DNA from: Laetiporus sulphureus 93-53
Lineage: Eukaryota > Basidiomycota > Agaricomycetes > Polyporales > Laetiporaceae
Length of the DNA: 64,000 nt
Assembly (NCBI RefSeq): GCF_001632365.1
Contig: NW_024468537.1
Span: 408,952-472,951, forward strand
Direction of reading: 5' to 3'
Shown: one piece after another, positions 22,689 through 34,420 of the stretch
How the letters are laid out: each line of letters starts with the position of its first letter
Position numbering within the stretch: position 1 is the first letter of the stretch
The notes under the pieces: model-generated
Seen by the model: the letters and a program-made list of their open reading frames with translations, nothing else
Database searches by the model: none
What the model was told of the DNA's origin: nothing
Made by a program: the position numbers and the translations under genes

Positions 22689-25600
22689 TCAGCATATCCG
22701 GCCACCACTCACGCTCCATCCCCGTCCCCGTCCCCGAGACGACCCCGCCCAGCCCCTGTCGCGATCCCAGTCCATGCGTTCTCGGTCTGCAGACGGCCCA
22801 CGAGGAATGGAGCCCACGGGCAGCCGGTTCACGGGCGGAGGAGTGGGGTAGGACGGAAAGTTGAGCGCTCGGAGCGCACGGGGACCGCTCGGCAGTGGAC
22901 GAGATGGAAGAGACGTATTTTGTACAGCTCGGTGAGGTGCGGGGTACAGCGGGCGCCGAATAGGAGCAGATGGCAGGTTAACATGAGGAGAGACGATACC
23001 GTTCAGGTTAACATGAGGAGGGCCGATACCGTTCAGGTTAACATAAGGAGCTACGATACCGTTGAATGACCGTGGGTGGGTCGGGGGAGAATACTGGCGG
23101 GGCGCTTTTGGCAGTGCGGGCAGGCTGACTATCTCGCCGTCCTCCTGCGACACCTGCCGATCGACGGGACGTACAGGACTGGACTTGCGAAATGGCGTTG
23201 ATGAGTTCAAAGGTGGTGTTTGTGGACTGCAAAGACGGGGGAACAGCTTTGGAGTCTTACCGGTAGAGCTGTTTGCTTCTGATGGCGCAGCCTCCTTGCG
23301 CAGAGATGAAGCTGGACTGGCGGAGGGAAGTTCCGGTATATGGGGTAGGAGACTGTCAGCAGGGTTAGGTACAGCTGCTTCAAGCAGCTCGATCTTGGCC
23401 TCCATCGACGGATGAGGATGGTCCGGCTGCACGAGCACAGTCTGAGTGCCTACCAACCGATCCGAGTCCTGCTCTTGTAAGCACTCTCCAGGTACAGGCA
23501 CTGACGGCACATGCTCGGAAACTGCCTTAAAGGCAGATTCTGCGGTGCTCGCGTCCACATGAGACATTGATTCCTCACCATGCTGAGGCGGCGCCACGAC
23601 AGGCTGCAAGCTGCCCGCATTGTCCAACGGCACCACACTGGCCACCGGCGAGGCTGCCGCCTTTGCCATCTCGTCCTCCTGCCGCTTCCGCTTCCGCATA
23701 GCGGCAAAGTCCTTCAGTGACATCTTCACCTTCGGCGGTGGAGGAGGGGCTGCCGGCGGTGGGGTTGATGATGGTGGTGGAGGTGGCTGCATGCCTTCGG
23801 TGCTCGACATGTTGACGTCCTGTGCTTGTGGATGCAACGTAGCGGCATCCTCAGCATGTGGTGTGCTCTCGTCTGCATGCGATGCACTCTTCGATGAAGA
23901 AGACTCTCTCGGAGGAGAAGCACGAACATCGGCCCGAGTCATAGCGACATTCTGTGCCTCCGCAACTCTGTCCGAGGCCATATCTGAACGCGAGAGTGGC
24001 GTAGTGAACATCTCAGGTGACAACGCCGCAGGAGTGCGTTTGGGTTCAAAAGCAGGCGTTGATAGAGCTCGAGATTCAGAAGATGGCGAATAAGTGACGT
24101 GCGTAGGCGACGCACTCTCTTCTGAGTGGGCCACATCCTCATGTGTCCGTTCTGACTGTGCTTCAGCGAGGTTCCCTTGCGACAACACCGACTCGACAGT
24201 ATGTAGCCGTGAATGCTCAGGCGGAGAAGCTGTGCGACGATGGGCAGCGAAGTAGGACGATGGGCCGGGTATGACAGGAGACAGAAGGGAGAGTTTGGAG
24301 AAGGGTATGGAGGGAGAGAGTTGGCCATCATTGACGAGTTTTTGGGGAAAGGAGAGAGATGATGGGAGAGGAGAGGTGTGGACGGCATGCAGGCTTTGCG
24401 ATTGTGGCACAGGTGGAGGAGGCATCTCTTTTGGATCTGCATATGAATGTTAAGCAAGCGATCATGAGAAGGACGGTATTGAGACGTACCAAACGCATGC
24501 TCATCGACATTCATGCGCTCTGCCCCTTCCTGTAGCTTGCCACTACTCGATGGGATCGCCCCGATAGGCATGTCTGCTCTGTCCTTCAGATGCGCATCTC
24601 GCAGCGCCTCGTAGCTCTTGTGTATCCAGCCCTTGCGCATCTTCGGTGGCAGCTTGTCTTCGGACTCGGAGCCGGATGACATTGGCTCGGGCGACGAGGC
24701 TGGAGGGGTCAGGTGCTGGCGATGAGAGGCAACTGCACGGTGGCGATGACGGTAGCAAGTGAGCAACGGAGGATGGATCGTTCGATGATCACTACTCACT
24801 TGTAGACCTTTCACTGCGCATCTCTCCTTCGTCATCCTCGATCGCACGCGCTTTTCCCTTCCGATCTTTCATGCGGCGTTTGGGTGCAGATGTTGCTAAT
24901 GGCTCGCCTCTCGACGAGGAGTTGGAGGTGCCAGATGCGACGTCCGCCTTGCCCAATGCGGCGCGTTCATCCGGATGCTTACCTGCATGTGTGCCGCGCG
25001 CGGTAGGCTCCTGCAGCATGGGCACATGCGTATCGCGCGGAGACGGGATCATCTCGACGCCGGTCATCCCTCCACTCCACATCACCCGCTCCCTCGTCCT
25101 AAACCCCCGCTCGACGCCGATCAGTGGGCCTAAGTCTGTCCGCTTCCGCCTGCTCATCTCCCGCTCCTCATCACTTTCGCTCGGTCTCCGTGACCTCTCC
25201 CACGCAGAATTCCACGACTCTCCCTCTGAAGCGAACGCTGACGGTGGCGATGGCGATGGCGTGGGAGGTGTTTGTTGGTCGATAAACTCCGCCATGCGCA
25301 TGAGCGCGCAGTCGCGAGACTTGGAGCCGCATGCGCAGGTGGTAAAGGTGGAGGAAAGGGCGTGCAGCATAGATGTGAGCTGTTGCCGAAAGTGTTGCAG
25401 CTGATGTGGGCTGTTAGTTGGAAAGGTGTGGCGCGTTAGCTCTGAACTCGCGCATAAGAGACAGTGGACGTACGGAAAGATGTGTGGACTGTCAATCAAA
25501 GCCGGTAAGTGGTGAATGACGCTCCCATCATCCCACTCCCAACCCAACACGACCTCCTCGTTCGCTTTCAGGTCTCGCAGCGCAAAGATCCCGAACGTCA

Positions 25601-26717
25601 GAGCGTCCTCCTCGTCTGGCGTAATATCTCGTGGCACGCGATGATCTGAATGAGACTTTGACCGCGAGCAAATCATCGGGCGCAGGACCGCGTTTGGGCG
25701 GCAGCCATTGCGCACGAAGCGCGCTTGGTTACCTGCCAAGCGCGCGTCGAGGGCGAGATCGAGTGGGGGACCGAGGAGGTGCACGAACGGTTTGGGCATG
25801 CTGAGGTGAGCGTACGAGTTGAGGGGATCGGAAAGATAGGCGGAGGAAGGTGTGATGGTGGATATGAAGGGCGTGATGATGTCGGAGGATGCGATTGGGC
25901 GCGATGCATGAGCGGCGTAGGCGGGCGGACGGATGGAGGGATCGGTGTGGATGGAGAGAAAGGGATGATATGACGATTTGGAGAGCGGGCGAAGAGTGAT
26001 GTGCGGTGTCGAAGGGAGGGAGTCGGGGCCGAAGGTAGCGGGAGTGGTGATGGGCGACGTCGATGAGGAGGAGGTGGGATCGATAGCGGTTACACCTCGC
26101 CACTGGGAAGCGAGACGGCGCAGCTTGTCGCGAGTCTCGCGTTCGGGAACAAAGTCTTTCTCAATGGGCAAATAGCTATACGCAGAGGGCTCGTCGATAT
26201 CGATGTGCTCATCCTCGGCGGTCTGGTGCACGTTGACGTGGATCGACGGTCGCCGTTTGCGTTTGCTGGGGCCTGAACCGTCTACGCCCAAGCCGCTGAC
26301 CTTGCGGACCCTCCTTTCAACTCCTGGACTGACTCTACGCTTCTTTTCAGCCTCTGCCTGGAGTATGATCCTCTGACGGGCCTTCTGCAGACGAACGGCA
26401 CGGTCTCTGTCGATGGGGCGAGGACTACAGACCCAACACTGCCATTCGTCGGGGACCTCTGACTCGACGATGCCAAAGCAGGCGGCATGGCACCAGCGAG
26501 AACATGAATCACAGCCGATGGAGAAGCCATCGTCGTACGCAAATCCGCAGATGCAGCTGATGGAGTCTGAGCTCGCGGAGGCCTGGTCTGCGTCTGTGAT
26601 GCGGGTGGAGGGCGACGACGACGGCTGCTTGCGTTTCAGAGGGACGGTGGGAATGGGGTCAAAGGCGTGGTTGAGACCGAGCAAGCCCAGGGCGGCTTCG
26701 GTGGCATCGCTGCCCAT
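22689..26717 (-). CDS. Set3-like chromatin protein: PHD finger plus SET domain
   Basis: Exons 25474-26717, 24800-25410, 24490-24732 and 22689-24436 close to about 1281 aa from ATG 26715-26717 (MGSDATEAALGLLGL). The first intron (25411-25473, 63 nt, with a ctaac branch site) keeps the frame and could be missed. A PHD finger lies at about residues 55-97 (CICGFAYDDGFSIGCDSC..WCHAACFG..WQCWVC), followed by basic segments. A divergent SET domain follows, with FVRNGCRPNAVLRPMIC and FGIFALRDLKANEEVVLGW and a post-SET-like CACGSKSRDC. The Pro/Ser-rich tail holds KVKMSLKDFAAMRKRKRQ, a motif I associate with fungal Set3 proteins, and ends RGRGRGW. By analogy with yeast Set3 and animal MLL5/SETD5, it should act as a scaffold of a histone-deacetylase complex, not as an active methyltransferase. 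This is inference from architecture. Confidence 0.85.
22971..23062. repeat. Three-copy 30-bp in-frame minisatellite
   Basis: Three near-identical tandem 30-bp units (gttaacatgaggag..gataccgttcag) lie within the last exon of the Set3-like gene and encode repeats of about ten residues reading NGI-x-x-P-x-VNL. The length is a multiple of three, so copy-number change would not break the frame. Confidence 0.85.
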
Positions 26718-27064
26718 AACGCGCGACGTCGAGGAAGTAGGGACAGCGAGCACAGCAGTCGACAAGTTCAAAAGCGATGTGGCGGCAGCGAGAAAGACAA
26801 GACGGCGCGATCTAAGCAGGCAAAGGTGGGTACATGCGCAGTTGGGACGTTGTGGCTGCGAACAGAGCGTCGGGCGTCGTGTTGAGTGATGCTGAGCAAG
26901 CTGAAGGCGTCGAGCAAGGAGGACCCTAACCCTCACTGCAGTCTCGGCGGTGCGTCGGCCGTGAGCCGGGCGCTTCCGGGCCCTCTGCCCGGTCATTCGC
27001 CCCTTCGCGTCCATCCACGCTCACCAGACGCTCCCATCCTCGCGTCTCTTCCTCCACAACCGCC

Positions 27065-28962
27065 ATGTTGCAGGTCCAGAGAGCCTCGTCGCGCGTGCGC
27101 ACGCCGTCTTTCGCTGTCTCGCAGCCGTCCTAACCTCTCTCTCGACCGCAGCTTGTGTTCCGACGTGCACGTCATGCTATCGTAATCGGGCAATGGACGC
27201 CCTCGCGAGGGCTCGCAACACCAGCAGAGCCCTACGACGCGATCGTCATCGGTTCAGGTGCGTGTTCTCGACGCTATACAGTCGATCTTGCTTTCCAATT
27301 CATCGGACAGGTCCCGGTGGCTACGTCGCCGCCATCAAGGCCGCTCAACTCGGCCTCAAGGTGCGTCCGAATTTTCTTTAACTAACTTCTCCGTCATTGA
27401 CCTTGTCCCTCAGACCGCTTGCATCGAGAAGCGGGCGACACTCGGCGGCACATGTCTCAACATCGGCTGCATCCCGTCAAAAGCCATGCTCAACAATTCC
27501 CACATCCTCCACCAAACACAACACGACCTCAAGCGCCGCGGCATTGATGTCGACAGCGTCTCTCTCAACCTACCTCAAATGCTCAAGGCGAAGGATGACG
27601 CCGTCAACGGCCTCACCCGCGGTGTCGAGATTCTCTTCAAGCAGAACAAAGTCGACTGGATCAAGGGCACCGCATCCTTCATTACCCCGAGCAAGCTCAG
27701 CATAAAGCTTAACGAAGGCGGCGAGACGGAACTCGAGGCAAAGAACATCATCATCGCTACTGGCTCCGATGTCGCGCCCTTTCCCGGTGGCAACATCCAC
27801 ATTGACGAGGAACAGATCGTCTCCTCGACTGGTGTCCTCTGTCTCCAAAAGGTCCCAGAGAAGATGGTCGTCATCGGCGGTGGTATCATTGGTCTTGAGA
27901 TGGGCAGTGTGTGGAGCCGTCTCGGTGCGCAAGTTACTGTGGTCGAGTTCCTGGGTGCTATCGGCGGTGCAGGCATTGACGAGGAGATTGCGTGCGTATC
28001 GCTACGTTCTCCATGTAGTCATCTCACTCACCTGTTCCTATCAGCAAGCTCACTCAGCGGATGCTGGCCAAGCAGGGCATGAAGTTCATGCTGAACACAA
28101 AGGTCATCTCCGCTGAGAAGAAGGACGGCAAGGTCTACGTCAAGACCGAGGCAGCGAAGGGAGGTCAGGAGACTACGGTGCGTAAGCCTCTAGATCCCCG
28201 CGTTCGTGCATTTGCTGATAAACACTACAGCTGGACGCCGATGTCGTCCTCGTCGCAGTCGGCCGCGTGCCTTACACCGAGGGCCTCGGGATTGACAAGA
28301 TCGGCGTCGAGACCGACCCCAAAGGTCGCATAATCATTGACGACCAATATAACACATCCGTCGCAGGTGTAAAATGCATCGGTGACGTAACGTTCGGGCC
28401 TATGCTCGCACACAAGGCAGAAGATGAGGGCGTCGCTGCCGCCGAGTACATCAAGATCGGCCACGGCCACGTCAACTATAATGCCATACCCTCCGTGCTC
28501 TACACCTATCCCGAGGTCGCTTGGGTTGGCAAGACCGAGCAGGAGCTCAAGAAGGCCGGTGTCTCATACAAAATTGGCAGGTTCCCCTTCGCCGCCAATT
28601 CCCGTGCCAAGACCAACCTCGACACTGAGGGCCAGATTAAATTCATCGCTGAGAAGGAGACCGACCGCGTGCTTGGCGTGCACATCATCGGTAAGCGTCT
28701 GCATCAGCGCCTTTTCTGTCATGGTGTAGTGACTGTATATCCTCCGCAGGCCCCAACGCAGGCGAGATGATTGCTGAAGCTACGCTTGCTATCGAGTACG
28801 GCGCGAGCTCAGAGGATCTTGCCCGGACATCACACGCTCACGTACGTGCCTGTCTGCGGTTTCGTCATCGGCTACTCATGTATTTGTCTCTCGCAGCCTA
28901 CACTCAGCGAGGCATTCAAAGAAGCAGCACTGGCCGCGTACTTCAAATCGATCCAGTTTTAG
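27065..28962 (+). CDS. LPD1: Dihydrolipoamide dehydrogenase (E3), mitochondrial
   Basis: Exons 27065-27094, 27152-27257, 27311-27360, 27414-27991, 28045-28177, 28231-28690, 28750-28841 and 28897-28962 close to 504 aa, the normal E3 length. An Arg-rich presequence ([10 protein letters not shown], then LVFRRARHA) precedes the FAD-binding motif [17 protein letters not shown], split by two introns. The redox-active disulfide motif [13 protein letters not shown], the NAD-binding motif [16 protein letters not shown], and the dimerisation domain with HAHPTLSEAF, which supplies the catalytic His, are all present. Function: regenerates lipoamide in the pyruvate, 2-oxoglutarate and branched-chain dehydrogenase complexes and the glycine cleavage system. 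The first junction (27094) is the least certain; other donors nearby would alter only the presequence. The gene starts about 350 bp from the divergent Set3-like start, so they share a promoter region. Confidence 0.95.
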
Positions 28963-29521
28963 GCCGTGGATGCCGCGTCGTGTCGAGCTCGGACAGGATT
29001 AGCATAGTTAGCCGTTATTGGCGATCTTGGCTTTCGAGCGATAGAATGAATGGATGTCTTGCGTGACGAATCTTGGCGCGCGCATACATTGGGCGCATTG
29101 CGAGACGCAACGGTACAAGACTAGATCCGATACGGCCCAGTGGATTATATATCAGATATTAATTGGTAGGCAGAGTCCACGTCGCTCCGACAAGCACCCC
29201 GACAGATTTTTTTAGTTACTTCGCATCCAAGACATGCACCTACACTGACTCCTCAAGGCGCCATGTTCCTTTCATGTACAGGCGCTCTTGAAAAATGGAC
29301 GGACGAATGTAGATGGAATGAAATGATCATATCTCTCTTTCTTGTACAGGACAATGTTCGGTAACTCGACTGTTGTATTTACAACTTCTCTTATTCATAT
29401 TCTTGAGCATGCGTATACACACTGAACTCTTCGTCTTCTAGGAATTCGTATCAGCTATCGCCATTCCCCTCAAGCAAGGTATCTGTCGACGTCCTCCGAA
29501 AATCTGGTGACTTATCCGGAA
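28963..29521. other. Intergenic between convergent genes
   Basis: The 3' flanks of the DLD gene and the deaminase gene. No gene or repeat is seen. Confidence 0.4.
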
Positions 29522-30566
29522 CTAAACGCCTTGTGCGGGAGTAGCAGTGTCTGAGTGTCCTACATCATATTCAACGTAGCGTTCCGTCAACGCTTTCCAG
29601 TCGACCGGCTCTTCAGAATCAGGGCTGGATCCCGAACTACTCGCATGTTCATCTGAGGGACGTCTCTGCCATCCTTCCATCCATTTCAAAGTATCAAGGA
29701 CCCTCATGCGCATAGCAGCGACAACCTTCAGATCAACCGGGATGTCATTCGATAGTGCCCAATTCATGTATGGTTTGCCGTGAGAACCACCCGTCATCCA
29801 CGTGGTATGGTGTACGAGATTGTAAGAATTGATCCAATGCCAGCAACAGAGGCAGCTACGTTTGCTGCAGCCAATGGGCCGGACTTGCTCGGACGACTCC
29901 TCCTTGCTGGAATCCAGAGAGATTATCAGACGCATCTCCGCGTGGAAAGCAGGTGTCACAGTCCTAATCCAGCGTTCGATGGAAACGGGATAATGCTGCC
30001 AGAAGACATTTTGGTTCTCTGGCTTCAGAGGGCCTAACTCCATCAAACGAGATGCGGCATCCACTGGAAATTCGGAGATCTCGACAGGCGGAGAGTCATC
30101 GAGCGGAAAATCTACCCATCGAAATGGGGGTATCTGTCCAGACAGGCGGCTGCGGTATCGAAAAAGGCGTTTGATGCCCCGGGAGTATTGCCCAAGCTTG
30201 GCAAGTCGTCGTTGAAACACCTCAAATGAGGGATGACAAGTGGGCTTTTCGGCCTCGCTTCGGATGAAACGCGTCTTCGTCAGGGAATAGGCTGCTTCTG
30301 ACGCAGCTTCAAACCTCTTGAGAGCGTTCATTCGATCACCGGAGTTGATGTCGAAGTCTGTGACTGTGTCGCTCAAGACGTTAATGACGCGCTCCAGCGA
30401 TTCCCGCTATGATAGTAGTGGGTCTTGTCGATTTGAAGCTCACAAGGCTCTCCGCGAAAATTAGCGATCGGCGGCACACGTCTGCCCTGAAGTGATCGCT
30501 CCATTGCTCGTCATGTCTCGTGATCTCTTTCCCTGTGCGTCTGTATGTGGCACGATGAGGGATCAT
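29522..30566 (-). CDS. OTT_1508-type deaminase family protein
   Basis: Two exons, 30444-30566 and 29522-30406, joined over a 37-nt intron (gtgagc..atag), give 335 aa from ATG 30564-30566. The last third carries the zinc-binding signature of the cytidine-deaminase fold: HAEMRLI, in which His binds zinc and Glu is the proton shuttle, then, after a short loop, IGCSKRSCLCCWHWI, which supplies the two Cys ligands. This spacing, with a Ser before the first Cys, fits the OTT_1508-like deaminases, a family expanded in basidiomycetes with unknown substrate. The N-terminal part has charged helices and no domain I recognise. Related proteins are longer, so 5' exons may be missing; the interrupted frame at 30897-31490 could be the N-terminal half. 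Confidence 0.7.
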
Positions 30567-30896
30567 GTAGTCAATTTATGTACCTCTGTTTCCACATCAT
30601 ATTCGAGCTCCTCTATTACTGAAAAGTGGACAAACTAGCTGCTCATTATGGAAATGGCGCGCACACAATTCGAATTCTAGGGTGATGACTGACAAACGAA
30701 ATGATTTGAAAAAGTAACAAGCCTGTTCAAGCCACATCTCTCCAAAAGATAAACCACAGTAATGAAGAGCAGATTTTATTACACGACAGGCGGTGTTACT
30801 ATTTCAGTGCTTTCAGTGCTTGAAACGCATGAAGCGCCGGTTAGCAAAGTAACCGCGCTCATCGTAGCGGGCGCTGCCGGCACCGGCCCTACCACC

Positions 30897-31490
30897 TTAT
30901 TGATGAACGTCGAGTTTCAAATATAGGATAGGGTCGCTTGAATGGAATTCACTTTCACGTGGTCCAGCGTTATATCCATCCATTAAAGCTTCAATGCGTG
31001 ACCGCACATCGCCCAGACTCTCGGCCACCTTCTTGACCCTCTTGTTCATGTTCATCCCGGCGTAAGTCGCTATAACCGCGAGGATGTCAATGGTGCGAGT
31101 GTTTTTGGAATCCGAAAGGGCACTCAAGAACAGGGATGCTTGCTCACAATCCCTCACGGAGGGCACGTGGTTCTTCAATAGAAGGATAGTGATGGTGTGG
31201 CGTTTGTCAAAGGTTGTGGCCACAACATCGTGACTCTATCCAGTGGCGAGATAGAGAGCAATACTATCCAGCAGCTTCAACTCTATATCGACGTTTCGAT
31301 CCCGATCCCTCTTGTTCGACCTCGACAGATCGGAATGCGGCATCCTTTCTTCATGATATCGATAGTGGTCGAGGATCTGCAAGTACTCGCTCAAGTGAAC
31401 TTGAAGACCTTGAGAATCTGGACGGATGCATCAGCATTCGACACCATGATCTATCAGATAATAGCTGACCGGAATCCGTCATATTTCGGA
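30897..31490 (-). pseudogene. Gene fragment with one in-frame stop, perhaps 5' part of the deaminase gene
   Basis: The minus strand reads continuously from about 31440 to 30897 except for one TAG, immediately after LLDSIALYLATG. Before the stop: YLQILDHYRYHEERMPHSD, then RDRDRNVDIEL. After it: SHDVVATTFDKRHTITILLL, ASLFLSALSDSKNTRTIDIL and a helix with KRVKKVAESLGDVRSRIEAL. The pattern of His-Asp-Val-Val, Thr-rich strand, then charged helix resembles, from memory, the N-terminal region of basidiomycete OTT_1508 proteins; this is tentative. No good splice sites flank the TAG, so a nonsense mutation is the simplest reading. Between this and the next gene, 30567-30896 shows no coding sequence. 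Confidence 0.45.
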
Positions 31491-31515
31491 TAGGTTAAGA
31501 GACATAGAAGGTCAC

Positions 31516-32206
31516 CGAGGGCATGAACCCATGATTCCGCCGGGAACATTTTGGACACATCACAATAACAGTCACAATGTAACTCTAATGTTACTGATGT
31601 AAACATCACGGAATAATTTGAATTATCTCGAGTGAGATCATTGTGGAATAATAGTGATATTATTCAGAAAGACACCAAGATGAGACAACAATTTTGCTCC
31701 GGCCAGCATTCATATAATATATTGGTATCATTTTGAATGGATCTTAAGGGTACATTACAAATGTGATCAATGTGATGTTACCATGAGTACCAGATGCTTT
31801 CCATCATGTGCCGGCTGGAATCATCTTGAATGCATCGAGGATGTCTTAATATGGTTAGCACATTACTATATATAGTAATAACAATTATGTGATCACAATG
31901 AACCCATTGGGAACATCTTGAAGACATCATGGCCACTCACAGGTATCATTTGAGATTTTCTCCCAAGAAACATTTAGGATGCTATCACAATAATGCTTGA
32001 ATGCTGTCATCTGCAGCATTGGGGTCTCATTCTTCCATCTTTATGAATGCTATCCAAATTGTGCCACAATGTCAATGCTTAAAACATTTTTAAACATTCA
32101 AAATGATTTCAAAATGTATGCGCTAAAAACATTGCATAATTATTTGGACTGTTATCACAATGTGTCCAAAATGTTTCGGGCGGAATCATGGGCCCATGCC
32201 TCCGGT
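31516..32206. mobile_element. AT-rich non-autonomous element with ~50-bp terminal inverted repeats
   Basis: The left end (31528-31577, beginning cccatgattccgcc and continuing ggaacattttggacacat) recurs in inverted form at the right end (about 32143-32192, ending ggaatcatggg). Roughly 44 of 50 positions pair, and similarity extends weakly outward through a ggcatg word on each side. The ~600-bp interior is very AT-rich, without coding capacity, and full of short words related to the terminal sequence. A target-site duplication is not clear, so the superfamily is unassigned. It is best described as a MITE-like element. Confidence 0.75.
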
Positions 32207-32430
32207 GGGTGGTGACAAACCAGTGTATGGGAAGTGGGAAGAACGCGTCGGTGTAAGCGCGCTACTGTTCTGGAGAAAATTAGAGTTATTTAAATTATGT
32301 GTGCATCACGCTATCCCGGTCACGTGCGATGCAGACAAACATTCTGGCTACTTAGCACTTGGGTGAAGAGGCGCCGGGTGCCGGTTCCAAATAACACAGA
32401 GGCCCGTCGCAGGGCATGCGCAAATGCCAT

Positions 32431-33590
32431 TCATATTACACCATCGAATGCTGCCATTATCTCGTCTACTGAACTGGCAAACACTATGGGTCCCTTTGCT
32501 CTGACCATACATGAATCACTGCACCACGAATCGCTCATGCACCACAAGACCGACACCGGTTCAGGGGGTTGCATGCGAATGCTATCGAACGCAAGGTTCA
32601 AACAACCACTGTCGAAGAAGAGACGTTGCCAGTCGGGGCAGCCCCAGTGATGACAAGAGGATTGGCCCCCATCATCGAAGGTGAATTCTTGTCCCTGATA
32701 TTTCCCCTTTGCAGCGACTCTGAGTTGGGTACCTTTGATGGTGGGAGAGCAAAAGGCAAGGTGTTGCTGAATGTGAGTCAGATATGCAGGGATGATGGTG
32801 TCAGCGGTGATCACGTTCATGATGATTGTGGACGTCCACTCACCCCCAGGAGCAATTAGTCCATGTGCAGTTGCAACCGAAACAAGCGATGCAAAATTGA
32901 GCCTGCACACCAGATCTTTCAATGGCATGTCTATAACAATGCATTCCAATCCACTGCGCAGAGCAGATAAGTCACAATGATGAACACTGGTGAATAAGTA
33001 CCTAGTTCTTTCTGTGCGTCGAAGCTGTCCACTTACAACTGAAAATTGATCCAACAGATGCCAGTGCATCGTACAAATCCTTTCTGAACTCACTTCGTGC
33101 AAACCATCATGTACAAAATCGAACACTGCAATGGCAGACACACAAGCCAAACTACATCGATGCCAGAACAATAGACTCCAAACCGATCACCGTACATTTT
33201 CGATGGTCTCTTCCTATATGATGCATTCGAGCGAGATCGGTCAAACTGTGCAATGGAAGTACGCGAGCAAAGAACAATAAAGGCAGTGGCAGGCATGTCA
33301 AGCATGATCGATGAAACGTTCGAGGACCACGTGGAATCGAGGGAACTCACAGGTTGCATACCTCTGAATGTCACTGACAAACGATGAGACAGCAGGACAG
33401 GCAATCCGTATCGAGGCAAAAATCTATATATATCATTTGTCGAGCATACGCATGACCTATGAATACTACCTCCAACTGGAGGAGAGCAGTAACCAATTGA
33501 GGGATGCGACCGTGCACACTCTGAGACGTCTCCTGAATGTGCAACCGGCAGCTGAGCTATAAAGAAACAGAGCACGTCGAATAAGAACAC
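32431..33590 (-). CDS. Hypothetical protein, gene model unresolved
   Basis: The longest clean stretch runs from 33171 to 32431 (246 codons) and includes LVCRLNFASLVSVATAHGLI, EWTSTIIMNVITADTIIPAY and a Cys/His/Trp-rich segment (SSCHHWGCPDWQRLFFDSGC). Good donor and acceptor words inside the frame (gtgagt, gtaagt) suggest several short introns, so the continuous frame is probably not the real protein. I recognise no family. It lies in the AT-rich transition between two inverted-repeat elements, and it may be a transposon-associated or decaying gene. Confidence 0.3.
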
Positions 33591-34420
33591 ATTAATAGCG
33601 AAAAGCGCTGTGAACGAATGTCAAAATCAGAGCATAGACCATTTAATAAATGACAACTACTCACCATGCACCGCCGCGAGGAAGTACATAATTAAGCGAC
33701 GTGAGCATATATAAAGCAATAAGTACACGCTAACAGGGAGAAACACTGCAAATCAACGTCGAAATCATTACAGACTACTCACTAAGGCTCCAACTATTTA
33801 TACTATTTACACTCCTGAGGTGTAAATAAATAGTATATAGTAAACAGTTATCTATATGTCATGTAAACAGTTTATATAAAGTTTATATAGTTTTTTTGGT
33901 CCCATCTTTTGATGGAGTTTTACTCAACTGTGAGCAGCCTCTGTGATTGTTGAGGCCTTTAAGGACCTGTTTGCATCAGCAAGCACATGACAGTGAGCAG
34001 AAAACAAGCATTCAATGTCAACACTTGCACCAGAAATGACCAGAAAATCTTATGTCATACAAGAAATGACAAAAAACTCATGTTCATGAGCCTATATGAT
34101 GATAAACTGTCAGTGGTGACTGCTGTTAAACACTATGACTTTCAATTGGCTCACTGTTGTGCTGTCAAATCTAGCAATTGTGCACTCAATAGCCCTATAT
34201 CATCATAAAACTATTTATACTATATATATACATCTATTTACTATGTACAGGCCCAACTGTAAATAAACAGATATAGTAAACAGTTAAAACTATGTAACAT
34301 AGTAAATAGATAGAAATGTTGGAGCCTTACTACTCACCATGCACTGCCGCGAGGAGGTACGTAGAAAACGCCATCGAGCGACGTGAGCGGATAGAAAGCA
34401 AGAGAGCTCAGAGGAGGGAC
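33590..34420. repeat. Tandem duplication of an exon-like segment, split by an insertion
   Basis: The segment actactcaccatgcaccgccgcgagg (from about 33656) recurs at 34330 as ctactcaccatgcactgccgcgagg, and both are followed by gtac and, a little later, gcgacgtgagc. On the minus strand each copy looks like an exon end followed by a gtgagtag donor. The second copy was entered by the element at 33783-34329. Confidence 0.6.
33783..34329. mobile_element. 547-bp hAT-like MITE with 8-bp target duplication
   Basis: The ends are perfect 12-bp inverted repeats, taaggctccaac at 33783-33794 and gttggagcctta at 34318-34329, extended imperfectly inward by AT-rich sequence. The element is flanked by the identical 8-mer ctactcac at 33775-33782 and 34330-34337. 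An 8-bp duplication is typical of the hAT superfamily (family knowledge). No transposase is encoded; subterminal tattta/taaata words are abundant. Confidence 0.88.

Noticed and set aside
27182..27385. Plus-strand frames near 27190 as an alternative start for the DLD gene
   Set aside because: Only the spliced reading reaches the [10 protein letters not shown] motif in frame with a mitochondrial presequence and closes all later junctions.
29780..30037. Plus-strand frame inside the deaminase gene
   Set aside because: It is a shadow of the motif-bearing minus-strand gene.
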